Source: Patescibacteria group bacterium
GTDB lineage: Bacteria; Patescibacteriota; Minisyncoccia; Minisyncoccales; JAHCRE01
Assembly: GCA_020148025.1 (NCBI GenBank)
Contig: JAHCRH010000005.1
Location: 1 to 43,795 of the forward strand
DNA length: 43,795 bases
Direction: 5' to 3'
Shown here: one piece after another, positions 22,879-33,092 of the stretch
Layout of the letters: each line of letters starts with the position of its first letter
Numbering within the stretch: position 1 is the first letter of the stretch
Notes under the pieces: generated by a model
Told to the model about the DNA's origin: nothing
The model's input: only the letters and a program-made list of their open reading frames with translations
Database searches by the model: none
Made by a program: the position numbers and the translations under genes

Positions 22879-23301
22879 ATGAATAAAAAAGGTTTTACCT
22901 TAATCGAGCTTCTGGTGGTTATTGCCATCATTGGAATTTTAGCTTCTATTGTTTTGGTTAGTTTGGGTGGTGCAAGAGACAGAGCCAAAGATGCCAGGAT
23001 AACAGCTGCTTTGGGACAACTACGAAGCGTAGGTGAGATTTTCTACAACGATAACAATACTTATACCGGTTTAGATGCAGATTCTGATGAAGACACACTC
23101 GCAGCCGATATTGCCGGTCAGGGAGGGACATATACCATCCTAATAGATGCTGATGGGGGTGGTTTTTGTGCTGCCTCTTCGTTGAATACGGGCGGTTATT
23201 GGTGTGTTGATAGTGGATTAAAGTCTGCAAAAGATGCTGATGGAACGCTTACTAACTGTGTTGCTGCTTGTAGTGTAGCCAATACCTGTGCCTGTGACTA
23301 G
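22879..23301 (+). CDS. Type IV major-type pilin
   Basis: 140 aa prepilin: short leader MNKKG, cleavage before FTLIELLVVIAIIGILASIV, Glu at +5 of the mature protein, and a long N-terminal helix. The globular part is small, with acidic DADSDEDT and several Cys near the C-terminus (WCVD, NCVAAC, NTCACD) that likely form disulfides. It has its own promoter and the inverted-repeat leader, which fits a highly expressed structural subunit. The adjacent second pilin may be an alternative subunit. Confidence 0.92.
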   Translation: MNKKGFTLIELLVVIAIIGILASIVLVSLGGARDRAKDARITAALGQLRSVGEIFYNDNNTYTGLDADSDEDTLAADIAGQGGTYTILIDADGGGFCAASSLNTGGYWCVDSGLKSAKDADGTLTNCVAACSVANTCACD

Positions 23302-23347
23302 AATTTAATTTTATTGATGGGTTAGAGTCGCTGGATCTGAATATACA

Positions 23348-23845
23348 ATGCTAGTTTTTCTTAAAAAATCTAAGAATTTTCTTTTATTTAGAAACCAACG
23401 ATTTTTAACTGGTTTTACTCTAATTGAACTTTTGGTAGTTGTGGCTATTATTGGACTTTTAGCTTCTATGGTTTCAGTTGTTGCCAGAGAGGCTCGAAAT
23501 AGGGGTAAAGATACAAAAATTCAGACCAGTTTATCGCAAGTCAGATTTGAAGCCGCCTTGATTTATAATAGAGATGAGAGCTATGAAGATCTCTGTTGTA
23601 CTGCTGCTACTGTTCCTCCTTGTGGCGATTTTAATACCCTTAATAACAATAATGATAATCTTAGGATAATAGAAGACGAAGCCAGAAAATATAGTGATTC
23701 TGATCCAGATTGCTATGTTAGCGCTGATGGTGATTCTTATTGCGTTCAGTCCCCCTTAGTCACAGGAGATTCCTATTGTTTAGATTCGACTGGATATGCC
23801 GGAACAATCGCCAATTGTGCTGCCGGAAATATTAGTTGTCATTAG
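23348..23845 (+). CDS. Second type IV pilin
   Basis: 165 aa with an unusually long, basic leader (MLVFLKKSKNFLLFRNQRF) before G/FTLIELLVVVAIIGLLASMV. Mature Glu5 is present. The globular domain carries Cys pairs (DLCCTAATVPPC, SDPDCYVSADGDSYC). Downstream is a strong terminator. 46 nt after the first pilin, so probably the same transcript. Confidence 0.9.
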   Translation: MLVFLKKSKNFLLFRNQRFLTGFTLIELLVVVAIIGLLASMVSVVAREARNRGKDTKIQTSLSQVRFEAALIYNRDESYEDLCCTAATVPPCGDFNTLNNNNDNLRIIEDEARKYSDSDPDCYVSADGDSYCVQSPLVTGDSYCLDSTGYAGTIANCAAGNISCH

Positions 23846-23862
23846 TTGCCTTCTATAATTAT

Positions 23863-23889
23863 AAAAATGGGGCTTCGCCCCATTTTTTG
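23863..23889 (+). terminator. Terminator after the pilin pair
   Basis: AAAATGGGGC-TTC-GCCCCATTTTTT, a 10-bp GC-rich hairpin with T-run. Confidence 0.9.
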
Positions 23890-23906
23890 TTTGGCAATAA
23901 ATCGGA

Positions 23907-23912
23907 TATAAT
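23907..23912 (+). promoter_or_regulatory. -10 box of pilD, leaderless configuration
   Basis: TATAAT ends exactly 6 nt before the ATG at 23919; the start codon would be the 5' end of the mRNA. Confidence 0.65.
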
Positions 23913-23918
23913 AAAAAA

Positions 23919-24692
23919 ATGGAACTGATTTTATTTTTTTATTCTTTTATTTTTCTTTTTGGGTTGGCAATAGGTTCTTTTTTGAATTGTATAATTTATC
24001 GCTTAGGGATAGAAGCAAGTTTTTTAATCGATCGTTCTTATTGCCCTTATTGCAAACATATTTTGAGTTGGCAAGATTTAATTCCTGTTTTGAGCTTTCT
24101 AATTTTAAAAGGAAGATGCCGGTATTGTAAAAAAAAGATATCTTTGCATTACCCACTTGTTGAATTTTTCACGGGTATTTTGTTTATTCTTGTATTACAT
24201 TATGCTTCTCCAAATTTACTCATTACGGGTTACGGGTTACTGGTTACCAGTTTTTTAATTGTCATTTTCGTTTACGACTTAAAACACTATATTATTCCAG
24301 ACAAGATTATTTATTCGGCAATCGGAATCACTTTTCTATATCGATTATTTGGAATTCAGAATTTAAAAAGTATTACAAATCCTACTTTAGCAGCATTTGG
24401 AGCCGGAGCGTTTTTTGTGTTTATTATCCTAATTTCAAAAGGTCACTGGATGGGGGTAGGTGATGTTAAATTGGCCTTTTTTATGGGTCTTTTTCTTAAT
24501 TTTCCAAATATTCTAGTTGCCTTATTTTTGGCCTTTTTTATTGGTGCTATAATAGGAATGGGATTGATTTTGACTGGTAAAAAAACTCTGAAGAGTAAAG
24601 TTCCTTTTGGACCATTTTTGGTAACGGGAACCTTTACCGCTTTCTTTTTGGGAAATCAAATAGTGAATTGGTATTTAAATATTTTTCAATGA
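23919..24692 (+). CDS. pilD: Prepilin peptidase / N-methyltransferase PilD
   Basis: 257 aa, about eight membrane helices. GSFLNCIIYRL near the N-terminus; two Cys pairs CPYC and CRYC of the cytoplasmic zinc loop in the methylase part; catalytic Asp in VYDLKHYIIPDKI and in GVGDVKLAFFMG. It removes the prepilin leaders and methylates Phe1. A 7-nt array within the gene encodes part of a membrane segment (ITGYGLLVTS). The stop overlaps the next ATG (ATGA). Confidence 0.95.
   Translation: MELILFFYSFIFLFGLAIGSFLNCIIYRLGIEASFLIDRSYCPYCKHILSWQDLIPVLSFLILKGRCRYCKKKISLHYPLVEFFTGILFILVLHYASPNLLITGYGLLVTSFLIVIFVYDLKHYIIPDKIIYSAIGITFLYRLFGIQNLKSITNPTLAAFGAGAFFVFIILISKGHWMGVGDVKLAFFMGLFLNFPNILVALFLAFFIGAIIGMGLILTGKKTLKSKVPFGPFLVTGTFTAFFLGNQIVNWYLNIFQ
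24218..24252. repeat. 7-nt array in pilD
   Basis: ACTCATT ACGGGTT ACGGGTT ACTGGTT ACCAGTT; the last two units are inverted relative to each other (ACTGGT/ACCAGT). Read in frame within a transmembrane helix. Confidence 0.85.
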
Positions 24693-25240
24693 AAAAATCT
24701 TGCGATAAAGAAGGCTTCACCCTTGTTGAAATTTTAGCCGTACTTTTTATTATTGTTTTGTTGTCAGGAATAATTTTTGCCAATTATCGGACAGGCGGGC
24801 AACGATTTGCCCTCCAGAGATCTGCTAATAAATTAGCTCAAGATATAAGAAGAGCCCAGCAAATGGCAATGTCAGCAAAAGAATGTGAGGAATGTGGAGG
24901 AATAGTGCCCCAAAGCGGATATGGAATTTATCTTGAAGTCGCAAGTCCTTATATTTATAAATTATATGCTGATACAGATCCAAATGAATTCTTTACTCCT
25001 GGAGATACTATAGTTGGACCTCCTTATATTGAATTAGAAAAAGGAGTATTGATCCATGACATAGATACGCCTCCCCAAAAAGTCAGCATTAATTTTAAAC
25101 CTCCTGATCCAAGTGTAAAAATAAAGCCTGACATAGGAAGCGATCTGGACAAAGTAACAATCACCCTTGCCCTAGAAGCCGATCCATCAAACACTAAAAC
25201 AATAAAAGTAAATAAGGCCGGCTTAATTGAAATAGAATAA
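24689..25240 (+). CDS. Minor pilin / GspH-FimT-like pseudopilin
   Basis: 183 aa from ATG 24689 (overlaps the pilD stop by 4 nt): leader MKKSCDKEG, then FTLVEILAVLFIIVLLSGII with Glu5. The segment QRSANKLAQDIRRAQQMAMS is typical of GspH/FimT minor pilins that prime pilus assembly. A CxxC pair (CEECGG) lies at about 72-76. Part of a four-gene minor pilin run. Confidence 0.85.
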   Translation: MKKSCDKEGFTLVEILAVLFIIVLLSGIIFANYRTGGQRFALQRSANKLAQDIRRAQQMAMSAKECEECGGIVPQSGYGIYLEVASPYIYKLYADTDPNEFFTPGDTIVGPPYIELEKGVLIHDIDTPPQKVSINFKPPDPSVKIKPDIGSDLDKVTITLALEADPSNTKTIKVNKAGLIEIE

Positions 25241-25330
25241 AATCATTTAGACATATTAACTTAACATCTAAACATATAAACACTAAATTTAAATTTTGTT
25301 AAAATGCTTAAATACTTAAATGTCAAAACG
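25241..25330. repeat. Octamer-period array with inverted arms before the pilV-like gene
   Basis: CATTTAGA CATATTAA ... CATCTAAA CATATAAA form the left arm, TGTTAAAA TGCTTAAA TACTTAAA TGTCAAAA the right arm, up to the ATG. Same type as 3037-3116. It contains the ORF-track start of the next gene, which is therefore rejected in favour of 25331. Confidence 0.75.
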
Positions 25331-25873
25331 ATGAAAAAAGGTTTATCCAGCACCACTTTTCCGAAAAGAAATGGTGCTGGGTTTACTCTATTAGAGACAA
25401 TCATAGCAATTTTTATAATTACAATAGGAATTGTTGGAGTTTCAAGCCTGGTTTCTCAGACAATTGGTTCGGTTACTATTTCTTCACAAAGATTGATTGC
25501 CGCCTATTTAGCCCAGGAAGGAATTGAGATCGTTAGAAATATCAGAGATACAAATTGGTTAGAAGATGTAGCTTGGGATGAAGGTTTAGGGGTGGGTGAT
25601 TGGGAAGGGGATTATACTGACACTCAGAGTTTCTTTTATCCATGTTCTCCTATTCCCTTCACCTGCCCAACTCGTGGATTTCCTCTCCATTCCCTGAAAA
25701 TTAATGGCGGATTTTATAATTATTCATCGGGGACTGATACTGAGTTTCAAAGAAGAATCACTATTTTTGATAAAACAGCCGATATGTTTAAAGTCTCAGT
25801 TTCAGTAGGTTGGCGAGCAAAAGGAAAAACTTACCAAATCGAAGCTCAAGAGAATTTATATAATTGGCGATAA
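25331..25873 (+). CDS. Minor pilin, PilV/GspI-like, with palindrome in its leader
   Basis: 180 aa. The mature part begins G/FTLLETIIAIFIITIGIVGV, with the PilV-type follow-up AAYLAQEGIEIVRNIRD. A normal leader would be MKKG/FTLLE; here MKKG is followed by 13 extra residues (LSSTTFPKRNGAG) coded by a palindrome before FTLLE, so the leader is long but still basic and ends in Gly. Cleavage by PilD remains possible. Confidence 0.85.
   Translation: MKKGLSSTTFPKRNGAGFTLLETIIAIFIITIGIVGVSSLVSQTIGSVTISSQRLIAAYLAQEGIEIVRNIRDTNWLEDVAWDEGLGVGDWEGDYTDTQSFFYPCSPIPFTCPTRGFPLHSLKINGGFYNYSSGTDTEFQRRITIFDKTADMFKVSVSVGWRAKGKTYQIEAQENLYNWR
25347..25380. repeat. Palindrome inside a prepilin leader
   Basis: CCAGCACCA (25347-25355) pairs with TGGTGCTGG (25372-25380), and CTTTT with AAAAG inside. 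The same outer stem is found between pilT and pilC. Confidence 0.85.
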
Positions 25874-25886
25874 TCACAATGAAACA

Positions 25887-26453
25887 ATGAAAAATAAAGG
25901 TTTGACTCTCATTGAAATGCTGGTGGCCCTGACTATGTTTTCTATAATTGTAGGAGCCATTTCTGGACTTTTTATTTCCGGTATTCGCTCTCAAGGAAGG
26001 GTTTTAGCCACTCAGGAGATTTTGGACCAGACAAGCTATGTTATGGAATACATGGGCCGAGCAATAAGGATGGCCATAAAAGATCTGAATGGTGAATGTA
26101 CTTCAGTGGCTAACTTAAATTATGAAAAAACTAGTTCAGGAACAGGCGGAATAATATTTAAAAATTATGACGGTATATGTCAAGAATTCTTCCGGGAATG
26201 GGACGCAATGGAGGGAGTTCATCGTCTAAAAGAAATAAAAGGAGTGACCGGGAACTATTTGACTTCTCCTAATTTAGATGTGGTCTCCTTTAATATCGGT
26301 CCCGATGCCAGTTGGGACCAAAATGATACTGATCAGCCAAGAGCAACTATTTTTTTAGAAATAGAAAGTGGAAGACCTATGATAACAGGATCACCGCCTA
26401 AAATCCAAATTCAAACCTCAATGTCTCAAAGAAGTTTAGATGTTTTAAGATAA
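25887..26453 (+). CDS. Minor pilin, PilW/GspJ-like
   Basis: 188 aa. Leader MKNKG, then LTLIEMLVALTMFSIIVGAI (Leu instead of Phe at position 1, Glu5 kept). The following helix QEILDQTSYVMEYMGRAIRM is typical of GspJ/PilW. The globular part has two cysteines (GECTS and DGICQE) and beta-rich sequence. It follows the PilV-like gene by 13 nt. Confidence 0.85.
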   Translation: MKNKGLTLIEMLVALTMFSIIVGAISGLFISGIRSQGRVLATQEILDQTSYVMEYMGRAIRMAIKDLNGECTSVANLNYEKTSSGTGGIIFKNYDGICQEFFREWDAMEGVHRLKEIKGVTGNYLTSPNLDVVSFNIGPDASWDQNDTDQPRATIFLEIESGRPMITGSPPKIQIQTSMSQRSLDVLR

Positions 26454-26456
26454 ACT

Positions 26457-27074
26457 ATGTTTGGAGTTTCAAAAAAAGGTGTTTCTATTTATCTTGCCAT
26501 AATGATTATGTTTATTTTGTTAGCTATTGGTTTGGGGATAAGCGTGATTATAGTTTCGCAAATGAAAATGATAAGAGGAATGGTAGATTCGGTAATTGCC
26601 TTTTGTGCTGCCGATACCGGAATTGAAAGAATATTGCATGAAGCTAAAACCTGTTATCGGGCTGGTTGTCCTTCGCCGCCTTGCTATCCACCAGAGGATA
26701 CTTGCGCTTCGCCTTGCAGACCGGATTGTTGGGGGCTCTTGGAGGATTCAACATTCCCTGATAATTTAGATACGGATATAAATTATGAAGTAATTCATGA
26801 ACATTGTCCCGATTTTGATGGCGATGAGGTAATAACTGGTTGTGGTGATTGTGCTATTTGTCCTGATACCGATTTATGTATAATTGCGGCTCATCTTGGT
26901 GAATCTCCTCCTTCAGACCCCAAATTTGATTTTGATGGCAATGGAATAATAGAATTTATACCCGATCTTAGTCTAGTAGCTCTTAAAGTAGGCACCAGCT
27001 GTAGTGGCTATAATAATTTCGAATCAACTGGAGAATTTAGAGAAACCAGAAGGGCAATTGAAGTTACAAGATAA
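26457..27074 (+). CDS. PilX-like minor pilin with dockerin-like calcium motifs
   Basis: 205 aa. N-terminal hydrophobic helix KGVSIYLAIMIMFILLAIGL and the PilX-type stretch AFCAADTGIERILHEA (Glu in the helix). The centre is Cys/Pro-rich. Then come two EF-hand-like loops, DFDGDEVITGCGD (about 124) and DFDGNGIIEFIPD (about 160), each followed by a leucine-rich half helix (CIIAAHLG, LSLVALKVG), the layout of a type I dockerin. This suggests a calcium-dependent tip or partner-binding domain. Last gene of the minor pilin set. Confidence 0.75.
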   Translation: MFGVSKKGVSIYLAIMIMFILLAIGLGISVIIVSQMKMIRGMVDSVIAFCAADTGIERILHEAKTCYRAGCPSPPCYPPEDTCASPCRPDCWGLLEDSTFPDNLDTDINYEVIHEHCPDFDGDEVITGCGDCAICPDTDLCIIAAHLGESPPSDPKFDFDGNGIIEFIPDLSLVALKVGTSCSGYNNFESTGEFRETRRAIEVTR

Positions 27075-27094
27075 ATGATTCCGAAAATAAGAAC

Positions 27095-27163
27095 CTGACT
27101 TCGTCAGAGCCTTGATTTCTTGCTCCGCTCGAAATTAAAAATCCCTTATCAGGGTTTCTTTTT
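27095..27163. terminator. Hairpins ending the pil cluster and pncC
   Basis: CTGAC-TTC-GTCAG (27095-27107), then AAATCCCT-TATC-AGGGTTT with A-run and T-run flanks (27137-27163), which can terminate both convergent transcripts. Confidence 0.65.
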
Positions 27164-27173
27164 AAAAATTCTT

Positions 27174-27728
27174 TTACTCTTTAACTATTTCTCCTATTAT
27201 TTCCAAAGTCTTTAAGACTACCATTGCTTTTGTCAGCTTTCTTTCTTTTTTTGGCGGGAAATAAAATCTTTTAACTAAAATTCTATCTTTAAATACTACC
27301 CCGATATCTACCTGGCCTACTCTTTTTTCCGGAAATTTTGGATCAGGCCTTGAAATTATTCCGGTAATTCCAATTCCAATATCAGAGCCTTTAATTTTTT
27401 TCTTTGCTTTTTGAGCCAAAGCTTCAGCTATTTTGGGACTATAAACTGAATATTTTTTAATTAATTTTCTTGGAATTCCCAAAGCAATTTTTTCTTGAAC
27501 AGAATAAGGAACAAAACCACCTTTTGTAATTTCTGAAGCTCCAGGAATATTAGTTATTGTATTTATTAAAGCTCCTCCAGTGCAAGATTCCATTGTAGCT
27601 AAAGATAGTTTTTTTCTTTTCAAATTTTTAACTAAATTTTTAGCTGAAAATTTAATTTTTTTCTCAAGAAATCCTTTTTTAAATTTTTCTTTTCTTAAAT
27701 TAATTTCTTCAAAATGTTTCTTAATCAT
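27174..27728 (-). CDS. pncC: CinA C-terminal domain protein (NMN amidohydrolase)
   Basis: 184 aa; stand-alone CinA_C/PncC domain. Signatures LATMESCTGGALINTITNIPGAS (nucleophilic Ser region), GGFVPYSVQEK, VYSPKIAEALA, IGIGITGI. The enzyme deamidates nicotinamide mononucleotide to nicotinate mononucleotide. The first about 20 residues are an extra Lys-rich helix. It overlaps nadE by 4 nt (ATGA), and nadD lies just upstream, so the operon carries the complete route NMN to NaMN to NaAD to NAD. Confidence 0.9.
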   Translation of the reverse strand: MIKKHFEEINLRKEKFKKGFLEKKIKFSAKNLVKNLKRKKLSLATMESCTGGALINTITNIPGASEITKGGFVPYSVQEKIALGIPRKLIKKYSVYSPKIAEALAQKAKKKIKGSDIGIGITGIISRPDPKFPEKRVGQVDIGVVFKDRILVKRFYFPPKKERKLTKAMVVLKTLEIIGEIVKE

Positions 27729-28570
27729 AATTTTAAAACGTAGGGTAAGTTTCTTTTTCCTTTTGCCTTTTGATACCTTTTTAAAATCAAATCAATTTTT
27801 GACTTTTTTATTTTAAATTTTTTTGTAATTTTCTTCTTTGAGATTTTTAAATTCTCAATAGCAGATAAAACTGTATCAATTTCCAAATAAGAGGCCCCAA
27901 TTTCTCCTTCATCTGTTTGGTCTTTCCATAATTCAGGAGAAGGAGCTCTTTTTAAAATTTCATCTGGAATTTCTCTGAAGAAACTGGCCATTTTGTAAAC
28001 CTGGGTTTTATAAAGATTATTTATTGGTTCAATTCCTGAAACTCTATCGCCCCCGATTGTAAAATATCCCAATCTTTCTTCGCTTTTACCTTCACTTCCA
28101 ATGACAATAGCACGCTTTACCGCTGATAAATCAAATAAAATTTTCATTCTTTCTCTGGCCATTAAATTCCCCTTTCTGATTTTTAGGTTCCCACCTTTAA
28201 ATTTTTTTAGAATTTTCCAGCTTAAATCAACTTGTTTATTTATCGGAATGGTAATTAAATTTTCTTCTGGCAATTTTAAATTTTTTGCTAATTTTTCAGT
28301 CAAAATCAGACTTTCTTTTGAAGAAATTCCCAGATAAGGCATTCTTAAAAAATAGACATTTTTGGGACCTAAAGCCTTAATGGTCAGAGTAGCAGCCAGG
28401 GCAGAATCAATACCCCCTGATACTCCAATTACCGCTTTTTTGAAATAATATCTTTTAAAATAATTTCTTATCTCTCTAATTTTTTTTCCAGTAATCTTTT
28501 TGATTCTTTTCTGAGTCAATCCTAAATGAGGAGGAACTTTTTCAAAATTAATGTAGGTTTTCCTAAACAT
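27725..28570 (-). CDS. nadE: NAD+ synthetase, ammonia-type
   Basis: 281 aa. PP-loop AVIGVSGGIDSALAATL; ERLGYFTIGGDRVSGIEPIN; YKTQVYKMASFF; PSPELWKDQTDEGEIGASY. There is no N-terminal glutaminase (CN-hydrolase) domain, so it should use free ammonia to amidate deamido-NAD, which suits a partner amidohydrolase that releases ammonia. It lies 4 nt after nadD and overlaps pncC. Confidence 0.95.
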   Translation of the reverse strand: MFRKTYINFEKVPPHLGLTQKRIKKITGKKIREIRNYFKRYYFKKAVIGVSGGIDSALAATLTIKALGPKNVYFLRMPYLGISSKESLILTEKLAKNLKLPEENLITIPINKQVDLSWKILKKFKGGNLKIRKGNLMARERMKILFDLSAVKRAIVIGSEGKSEERLGYFTIGGDRVSGIEPINNLYKTQVYKMASFFREIPDEILKRAPSPELWKDQTDEGEIGASYLEIDTVLSAIENLKISKKKITKKFKIKKSKIDLILKRYQKAKGKRNLPYVLKL

Positions 28571-28574
28571 ATTT

Positions 28575-29198
28575 TTAGGTAGAATACAATTTCTTTTCTT
28601 TAATATACTTTAGCACCTTTTTTGGAACCAAAGAGGTTAAATTTTTACCGTTTTTTATTCTTTCTCGAATTTTAGTAGCTGAAATTGCTATATTCAAATT
28701 TATTTTTATTATTTTTTTAAGAGTTTTTTTTGATTTTTCTTTGAATTTTTTAGGAAGCTTTTTTAAATTAAATTGATGCCAAGATCTGGTGAAAACTACA
28801 AATTGAGCGAGGTCTAAAACCCTTAAACCTCCTTTCCATTTCCCTTCGATAATTTCTCTCAAGGAATCTTCACCAATTAACCAAAAAATTTGGCAGTTTT
28901 TCAGCTTTTTTCTAAAAAATTTGAGTGTTTCAATAGTGAAACATTTCCTCTTTTTTTTGACTTCATAATCTGAGATTTCAAAACAAGACTTTCTTTTGAT
29001 TAAAAGCTTTGTCATTAAAAATCTATCTCTAGCTGAAGGTATTTTTTCTTTTTTTAAAGGAGGAAGGCCTGAAGGCAAGAAAATAATTTTTTCTAAATTA
29101 AGTTTTTTAAAAGCAGTTTCCGCTAAGATCAAATGACCAAAATGAGGAGGATTGAAAGCTCCCCCCAAAATTCCAATCTTTGAAATTTTTCTTTCCAT
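28575..29198 (-). CDS. nadD: Nicotinate-nucleotide adenylyltransferase
   Basis: 207 aa. Nucleotidyltransferase fold: ILGGAFNPPHFGHLILAE (GxFxPxHxGH motif), LPSGLPPLKKEK, FWLIGEDSLREI, and the C-terminal ISATKIRERIKNG (SxTxIR motif). It joins NaMN and ATP to form NaAD. First gene of the nadD-nadE-pncC operon; TATAAT lies exactly 6 nt before the ATG. Confidence 0.95.
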   Translation of the reverse strand: MERKISKIGILGGAFNPPHFGHLILAETAFKKLNLEKIIFLPSGLPPLKKEKIPSARDRFLMTKLLIKRKSCFEISDYEVKKKRKCFTIETLKFFRKKLKNCQIFWLIGEDSLREIIEGKWKGGLRVLDLAQFVVFTRSWHQFNLKKLPKKFKEKSKKTLKKIIKINLNIAISATKIRERIKNGKNLTSLVPKKVLKYIKEKKLYST

Positions 29199-29204
29199 CT
29201 TTAA

Positions 29205-29210
29205 ATTATA
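29205..29210 (-). promoter_or_regulatory. -10 box of nadD, leaderless configuration
   Basis: Minus-strand TATAAT followed by TTAAAG and the ATG: a 6-nt gap as for valS and pilD. Confidence 0.65.
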
Positions 29211-29243
29211 ACTAATTTTTGTATAATAATAAATAAGAAGTTA

Positions 29244-29260
29244 CCAGAGGCCCGTCCTCT
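29244..29260. repeat. REP-like end, left of the RAYT remnant
   Basis: CCAGAGGCCCGTCCTCT; exact inverse of 29782-29798, and self-complementary as CCAGAGG-CCCGT-CCTCT. Confidence 0.85.
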
Positions 29261-29293
29261 AGCAATTCGTCCTCGGGCAATTCACGGGATAAA

Positions 29294-29775
29294 TTGGTAG
29301 AAGTTTTAGCTTTTTGTCTAATGCCAAATCATTTTCATTTACTCTTACGACAACTTAAAGAAAGGGGAATTATCAAATTTATGTCAAAACTTAATACAGG
29401 CTATGGCGGATATTTTAACCAAAATATGGTCGGGAAGGACATGTTTTTCAAAAAAGGTTTACCGCTGTTCATATCAAAACAGAGGAGCAATTGAAAACTG
29501 TATTTGTCTATGTTCATACTAATCCGGTATCTTTGATAGAGCTAAAATGGAAAGAAATTGGAATTAAAGATCCGGAAAGAGTAATTAAATTTCTGGAAGA
29601 TTATAAATGGTCAAGTTACTCTGATTATATTGGGGAAAAGAATTTTCCCTCTTTGACGGATAGAGAGTTCATTTTAAGAATAATGGGTGGTGAAGCAGGA
29701 TGTAGAGAATTCGTTGAAAATTGGATAAAATATAAAGGTGAGATTAGAGAATTTGCTGATCTCGCTCTGGAATGA
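29294..29775 (+). pseudogene. REP-associated tyrosine transposase (RAYT/Y1_Tnp), decayed
   Basis: HUH-type single-strand transposase related to IS200/IS605 enzymes. HUH motif in AFCLMPNHFHLLLRQL; Tyr region KLNTGYGGYFNQN. The frame is broken near 29460: the first frame ends in FKKGLPLFISKQRSN, while the second, one base out, continues FTAVHIKTEEQLKTVFVYVH if a T is restored, then TNPVSLI and EDYKWSSYSDYIG. The usual N-terminal 60 or so residues are absent. It is flanked by inverted REP-like hairpins, which are the known substrates of RAYTs. Probably inactive. Confidence 0.85.
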
Positions 29776-31893
<2,118 letters not shown>

Positions 31894-31895
31894 AT

Positions 31896-31924
31896 CCGGT
31901 AGGACAATGATGTTGTAATACTGG
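31896..31924 (+). promoter_or_regulatory. Hairpin leader shared with the comF fragment, copy 2
   Basis: CCGGTAGGACAA pairs with TTGTAATACTGG, followed by GTAAATATT and, 4 nt later, the rodA ATG. About 33 of 38 positions agree with the leader at 15300-15330, and stem changes mostly keep pairing. Confidence 0.7.
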
Positions 31925-31936
31925 GTAAATATTGAG

Positions 31937-33028
31937 ATGAGACCTTTTTTAATTCATTTTAAAAAACTGGATTGGGTTATTATTATCTCCGTTCTTTTAC
32001 TTGTTGGAATTGGCCTTTTATCAATATATAGTTCTTCTTTAGCTAAGAAAGATTTTTTGAATTTTAAAAAACAAATTATTTTTTTGACAATTTCATTTTT
32101 TTTGATGATATTCTTTAGTTTTTTTGACTGGCGGATCTTTCGGGAAAACCCCTATTTAATTTTATTCCTTTATTTTTTTTGTTTAATTAGCTTAATCGGC
32201 CTATTTTTTTTCGCTCCAGAAATTAAAGGAGCAAAAGGCTGGTATAGATTGGGACCCATTTCAATTGATCCGATCGAATTTACCAAAATTATTTTAATAA
32301 TTTTATTAGCCAAATATTTCTCAATGAGACACGTTGAGATGTACCGGATAGGCCGTATTTTAATTTCCGGATTTTATATGGCAATTCCAGCTATCTTAAT
32401 TTTCTTTCAGCCAGATTTGGGATCAGTTTTAATCTTAATTATCTTATGGGTTGGAATTTTAATTATTTCTGGAATAAAAGTTCGCCATTTTTTAATTCTC
32501 TGTCTTTCTTTTCTTTTAATTTTAATCTTAATTTGGTCTTTTTTCCTTAAGGATTATCAAAGACAAAGAATTATCAGCTTTTTCCAGCCAAGAATTGAGC
32601 CTTTAGGGACGAGCTGGAGCGGAATTCAGGCAAAAATTGCCATAGGAGCAGGTTCGATTTTTGGTCAAGGGTTAGGTTCGGGTTCCCAAGTTCAATATGG
32701 CTTTTTGCCTGAGCCTCAGACCGATTTTATTTTTTCAGCAATTGCTGAAGAAATGGGAATTTTAGGAATCGGGGTTATATTTTTTTTATTTTCTTTTTTA
32801 GTTTGGCGGATTTTAAAAATTGCAATGTCTTCTCGATCTAATTTCCCTCGTCTCTTTGCATCAGGTTTAGCTATTCTTTTAGTTTCCCAGATTTTTATTC
32901 ATATCGGCATGAACCTTGGGATTATACCAATCATCGGTATTCCTCTGCCTCTAATAAGTTATGGAGGAAGTAGTTTAATCAGCAACTTCATTAGTTTGGG
33001 TATTTTGCAAAGTTTCAAGGTTCATTAA
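31937..33028 (+). CDS. rodA: RodA/FtsW-family peptidoglycan glycosyltransferase
   Basis: 363 aa SEDS protein with about ten membrane helices. Conserved elements: KGWYRLGPISIDPIEFTKI, QPDLGSVLILII, the extracellular loop QYGFLPEPQTDFIFSAIAEE with its catalytic Asp, and PLPLISYGGSSLISN near the C-terminus. It polymerises lipid II during elongation or division; loop details favour RodA over FtsW. It follows ligA by 43 nt, separated by a repeated hairpin leader. The partner PBP is not in the window. Confidence 0.92.
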   Translation: MRPFLIHFKKLDWVIIISVLLLVGIGLLSIYSSSLAKKDFLNFKKQIIFLTISFFLMIFFSFFDWRIFRENPYLILFLYFFCLISLIGLFFFAPEIKGAKGWYRLGPISIDPIEFTKIILIILLAKYFSMRHVEMYRIGRILISGFYMAIPAILIFFQPDLGSVLILIILWVGILIISGIKVRHFLILCLSFLLILILIWSFFLKDYQRQRIISFFQPRIEPLGTSWSGIQAKIAIGAGSIFGQGLGSGSQVQYGFLPEPQTDFIFSAIAEEMGILGIGVIFFLFSFLVWRILKIAMSSRSNFPRLFASGLAILLVSQIFIHIGMNLGIIPIIGIPLPLISYGGSSLISNFISLGILQSFKVH

Positions 33029-33092
33029 AACTTTTTGACTAAAGACTATAAACCATTATAATTTAACTAGTTCTAATTTTTTAATTTTTAAA

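Noticed and set aside
24689-24692. Alternative genetic code (UGA as glycine, as in Gracilibacteria/SR1)
   Set aside because: pilD, nadE, the 27-aa ORF and the RAYT remnant end in TGA at the expected positions, and long genes contain no in-frame TGA.
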